8,943 bases of DNA from DAIOGN01 sp036745245. GTDB lineage: Bacteria; Zixibacteria; MSB-5A5; JAUVRN01. Position 1 is the stretch's first letter; every line of letters begins with the position of its first letter. Below are positions 7,136 to 8,943 of the stretch, in pieces. The stretch is from NCBI GenBank assembly GCA_036745245.1, contig DAIOGN010000126.1:1-8943 (forward strand). Direction: 5' to 3'. The notes below the pieces were generated by a model that made no database searches, was not told the DNA's origin, and saw only the letters and a list, made by a program, of their open reading frames with translations. A program made the translations under genes and the position numbers.

Positions 7136-7162
7136 AAAAAAAGGGCGCCCTTTCGGACGCCC
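7136..7162 (-). terminator. Rho-independent terminator of the large barrel gene
   Basis: Read on the minus strand, GGGCGTCC and GGGCGCCC form an 8-bp stem (one G-U pair) closed by a GAAA tetraloop and followed directly by seven T. It starts 27 nt after the TAG stop at 7190-7192 and separates this gene from the small barrel gene further left. Confidence 0.92.
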
Positions 7163-7189
7163 TGGTGATTCAAAGCCGATCCGTACCGA

Positions 7190-8348
7190 CTAGCGATAGT
7201 CGTACTTGATCGAAATCCAGCCGAACATGTCGCCAGCGCTCGAACCCGACAGCAAGTACGGGCCCGCGTTGAACCAATTCGGGTTGACTTCCAGGTCGAA
7301 CTGCAGGTCGCCCACCATGACGCCGGCACCCACCATGTATTCGAAGCCCGCGCCGCTGAACTTCGTCTCAGGAGTGGTCGCATTGTCGGTGAACGAATCC
7401 CATGTCTTCTCCGCGCCGAAGCGGAACTGAAGCCAGTTCTTCACCTGGATTTCCGTACCGAGCGCGATGTACGGCATATGCGAGTCGGACTCATCGAGGA
7501 TGGGGGCCACCGCCGTGTCCGTGACTTCCGAGGTGACGGAGCGCACGCCGATCGACGTGAGGAACTCGGTTCCCTGCAGCGGTACCGTGTTGCAGCCGAT
7601 GCCCAGGTCCCAGCCCGTGGTGGAAGCTTCGATGCCCNNNNNNNNNNGCCGTGACCACTTCGGATACCTTCTGCGTGCGATACTGGAACGCCGGCACCAG
7701 CGTAACCATGCTGTTGTAGGCGATCAGGTAGCGCGCATTCAGACCGATGTCGGATCCGGAGTCCTTCTCGTTGATCACCGTGGGAGCCACGGGACCCGAC
7801 AGGGTCTCGTTGGTCCACGAGATCGTCTTGTACATCACGTTGGCTTCGAGCATGTTGCCGCTCAGGTTGAAGCCCACGCCCGCGTTGAGGCCCAGAGACG
7901 ACTGGTCCTGCTTGCCTCCGAACTCAACGCCCCGACCGGCATAGTCGATGCGCACACCGAGGTCGAAGTTCGAAGCACGGTAGCCCCAGAACAGGTCGAT
8001 CTTCTGATCGGCCTCATCCGGTTCCAGACCATACTCGTAGTCGAAGTCACTGATGAACGCGCCCAACACCATGTTCTTCATGAAAGGCACGATCATGCCG
8101 ACGCGGGTGCCGCCATCGACATCTTCGCCCACGCCGAACGCAAGTTCATCGGCGTCGACGGAATGGTCGATGATCAGGTGCCGCGGGTAGTTGTTAACGG
8201 TGGACGTGAACCCCCAGATGTTGTAGTCGTCTTGACCGTACACCACCTGGTTGCCCATGGTCACCACGCGCGTCCAAGTCGCAAAGGCCGGCGCGGTCAT
8301 GAATACCGCCAGGGCCAGAGCGAGAATGAGTACGCACAAACGCTTCAT
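7190..8348 (-). CDS. Probable outer-membrane beta-barrel protein, interrupted by an assembly gap
   Basis: Exported protein of roughly 385 residues plus whatever the gap hides; function not recognised. The N terminus is a clear signal peptide: M-K-R-L-C-V-L-I-L-A-L-A-L-A-V-F-M-T with likely cleavage after A-F-A before T-W-T-R. The mature protein has alternating strands rich in Gly, Asn, Asp and aromatics (V-V-Y-G-Q-D-D-Y-N-I-W-G-F; N-F-D-L-G-V-R-I-D-Y; L-E-A-N-V-M-Y-K-T-I-S-W) and ends M-F-G-W-I-S-I-K-Y-D-Y-R, as in a barrel protein. Reading into the gap from 8348 ends at Q-K-V-S-E-V-V-T; leaving it, the frame that matches is G-I-E-A-S-T-T-G-W-D-L-G-I-G and runs to TAG 7190. The two parts are in different frames across exactly ten N, so the N count is a placeholder, not a real frameshift. 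A strong Shine-Dalgarno site precedes the ATG and a terminator follows the stop, so it is a single-gene unit. Confidence 0.83.
7638..7647. other. Assembly gap (10 N)
   Basis: Ten N characters inside the large barrel gene. A run of exactly ten is a common scaffolding placeholder. For the flanking frames to join, the real missing length should be a multiple of three (for example 9 or 12 nt, or much more). Confidence 0.97.
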
Positions 8349-8658
8349 AAAAGGTCCCCTCCTGTGGGATATCCTAGTTCACTGCTGTGGTAAAGCCTCT
8401 CTCCGTTCGCACAGACCGCTCCTGCCCGGTCCCACCCGGACCCTGCAGGGCATGCGTTCGGAGCTTTATTGCTGAGATCTCTCACAACGTGTGCGCCGGA
8501 CCCCTCCTTCCTCAGGTGCGAGGCGGTTGCCTCCGTTCCAAGAGCCACATCTCGAGTATTCATTTGTGTGTTTCGGTGCGCGCGGTGGATGTTTGTCCCT
8601 CCCGGCCTGCACCCCTCGTGCAAAACCCGGAACACCGCGCACTTCTGGCAAAGCTATA
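8349..8658. other. Non-coding stretch between tRNA-Ile and the large barrel gene
   Basis: About 310 nt with no convincing gene on either strand, and no tRNA-Ala or 23S rRNA sequence. It holds the Shine-Dalgarno site of the barrel gene at its left end, a GGATATCC palindrome (8367-8374) and a small hairpin TGCAC/GTGCA with a 5-nt loop (8608-8622). A promoter for the leftward barrel gene and the 3' end of the rRNA transcript should lie here, but no clear -35/-10 pair or intrinsic terminator was seen. Confidence 0.6.
8355..8363 (-). promoter_or_regulatory. Strong Shine-Dalgarno site of the large barrel gene
   Basis: On the minus strand AGGAGGGGA lies 6 nt before ATG 8348-8346, as expected for a well-translated envelope protein, and it fixes the start codon. 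Confidence 0.75.
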
Positions 8659-8735
8659 TGGTGGGCCTAAGTGGAGTTGAACCACTGACCTCGCGCTTAT
8701 CAGGCGCGCGCTCTAACCACCTGAGCTATAGGCCC
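8659..8735 (-). tRNA. tRNA-Ile (anticodon GAT)
   Basis: Decodes AUC/AUU isoleucine codons. On the minus strand the 7-bp acceptor stem GGGCCTA/TAGGCCC, D-arm (GCTC...GAGC), anticodon arm CGCGC-CTGATAA-GCGCG with GAT anticodon, a 5-nt variable loop and T-arm AGTGG-TTCAACT-CCACT all fold perfectly. The discriminator is A and the 3' CCA is encoded, making 77 nt. It lies 159 nt after the 16S rRNA 3' end, the classic place of tRNA-Ile in a bacterial 16S-23S spacer, and is cotranscribed with 16S. Confidence 0.98.

Positions 8736-8943
<208 letters not shown>

Noticed and set aside
7467..8393. Plus-strand open frame opposite the large barrel gene
   Set aside because: Composition is typical of an antisense shadow, it crosses the N gap, and the minus strand has a signal peptide, ribosome site and terminator.
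8608..8622. Terminator for the rRNA transcript
   Set aside because: The stem is only 5 bp and no T-tract follows it on the minus strand.
8395..8658. Degenerate tRNA-Ala or 23S 5' end after tRNA-Ile
   Set aside because: No cloverleaf, no TTC-containing T-arm and no recognisable 23S sequence could be found on the minus strand.

Overview
The window is GC-rich bacterial DNA. It appears to come from a Gram-negative, probably uncultured organism: several products carry Sec signal peptides, one is a lipoprotein, two look like outer-membrane beta-barrels, and a 10-N scaffold gap suggests a draft or metagenomic assembly. The phylum cannot be fixed from these genes. Candidate phyla such as Eisenbacteria or Krumholzibacteria would fit the style, but that is a guess.

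Positions 2-6395 hold one rightward, tightly packed cluster. It starts with the 3' part of accC (biotin carboxylase), followed by gcvH (lipoyl carrier H-protein, TTG start), gcvPA and gcvPB (the two halves of a split glycine decarboxylase P-protein), and a DUF6438-like lipoprotein. Between gcvPA and gcvPB lies an exported thioredoxin-fold/TPR protein. gcvH-gcvPA are 2 nt apart, gcvPA and the thioredoxin gene overlap as ATGA, and gcvPB overlaps the lipoprotein gene, so co-transcription is likely. The aminomethyltransferase (gcvT) and the L-protein are not in the window.

The main discovery is in that thioredoxin gene (3038-3952). An in-frame TGA at 3251-3253 falls exactly where the first cysteine of the thioredoxin CxxC motif should be, giving U-R-W-C. 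The same frame stays open for over 230 codons afterwards and encodes the rest of the fold. A hairpin with a GG-containing loop begins 11 nt after the TGA, with geometry close to E. coli fdhF. This is best read as an undescribed or at least unannotated selenoprotein, which routine annotation would split or call a pseudogene.

Positions 6431-8348 hold two leftward genes for exported, probable outer-membrane proteins. The upstream one (7190-8348) is broken only by the N gap and ends at a good rho-independent terminator (7136-7162). A rightward-facing terminator is not evident in the 35 bp between the lipoprotein gene and the convergent barrel gene.

Positions 8659-8943 hold a leftward rRNA segment: the 3' end of 16S rRNA, a spacer with a short tandem repeat, and tRNA-Ile(GAT) with encoded CCA. 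No tRNA-Ala or 23S rRNA follows; the barrel gene comes next, which suggests either an unlinked 16S gene or an assembly join.
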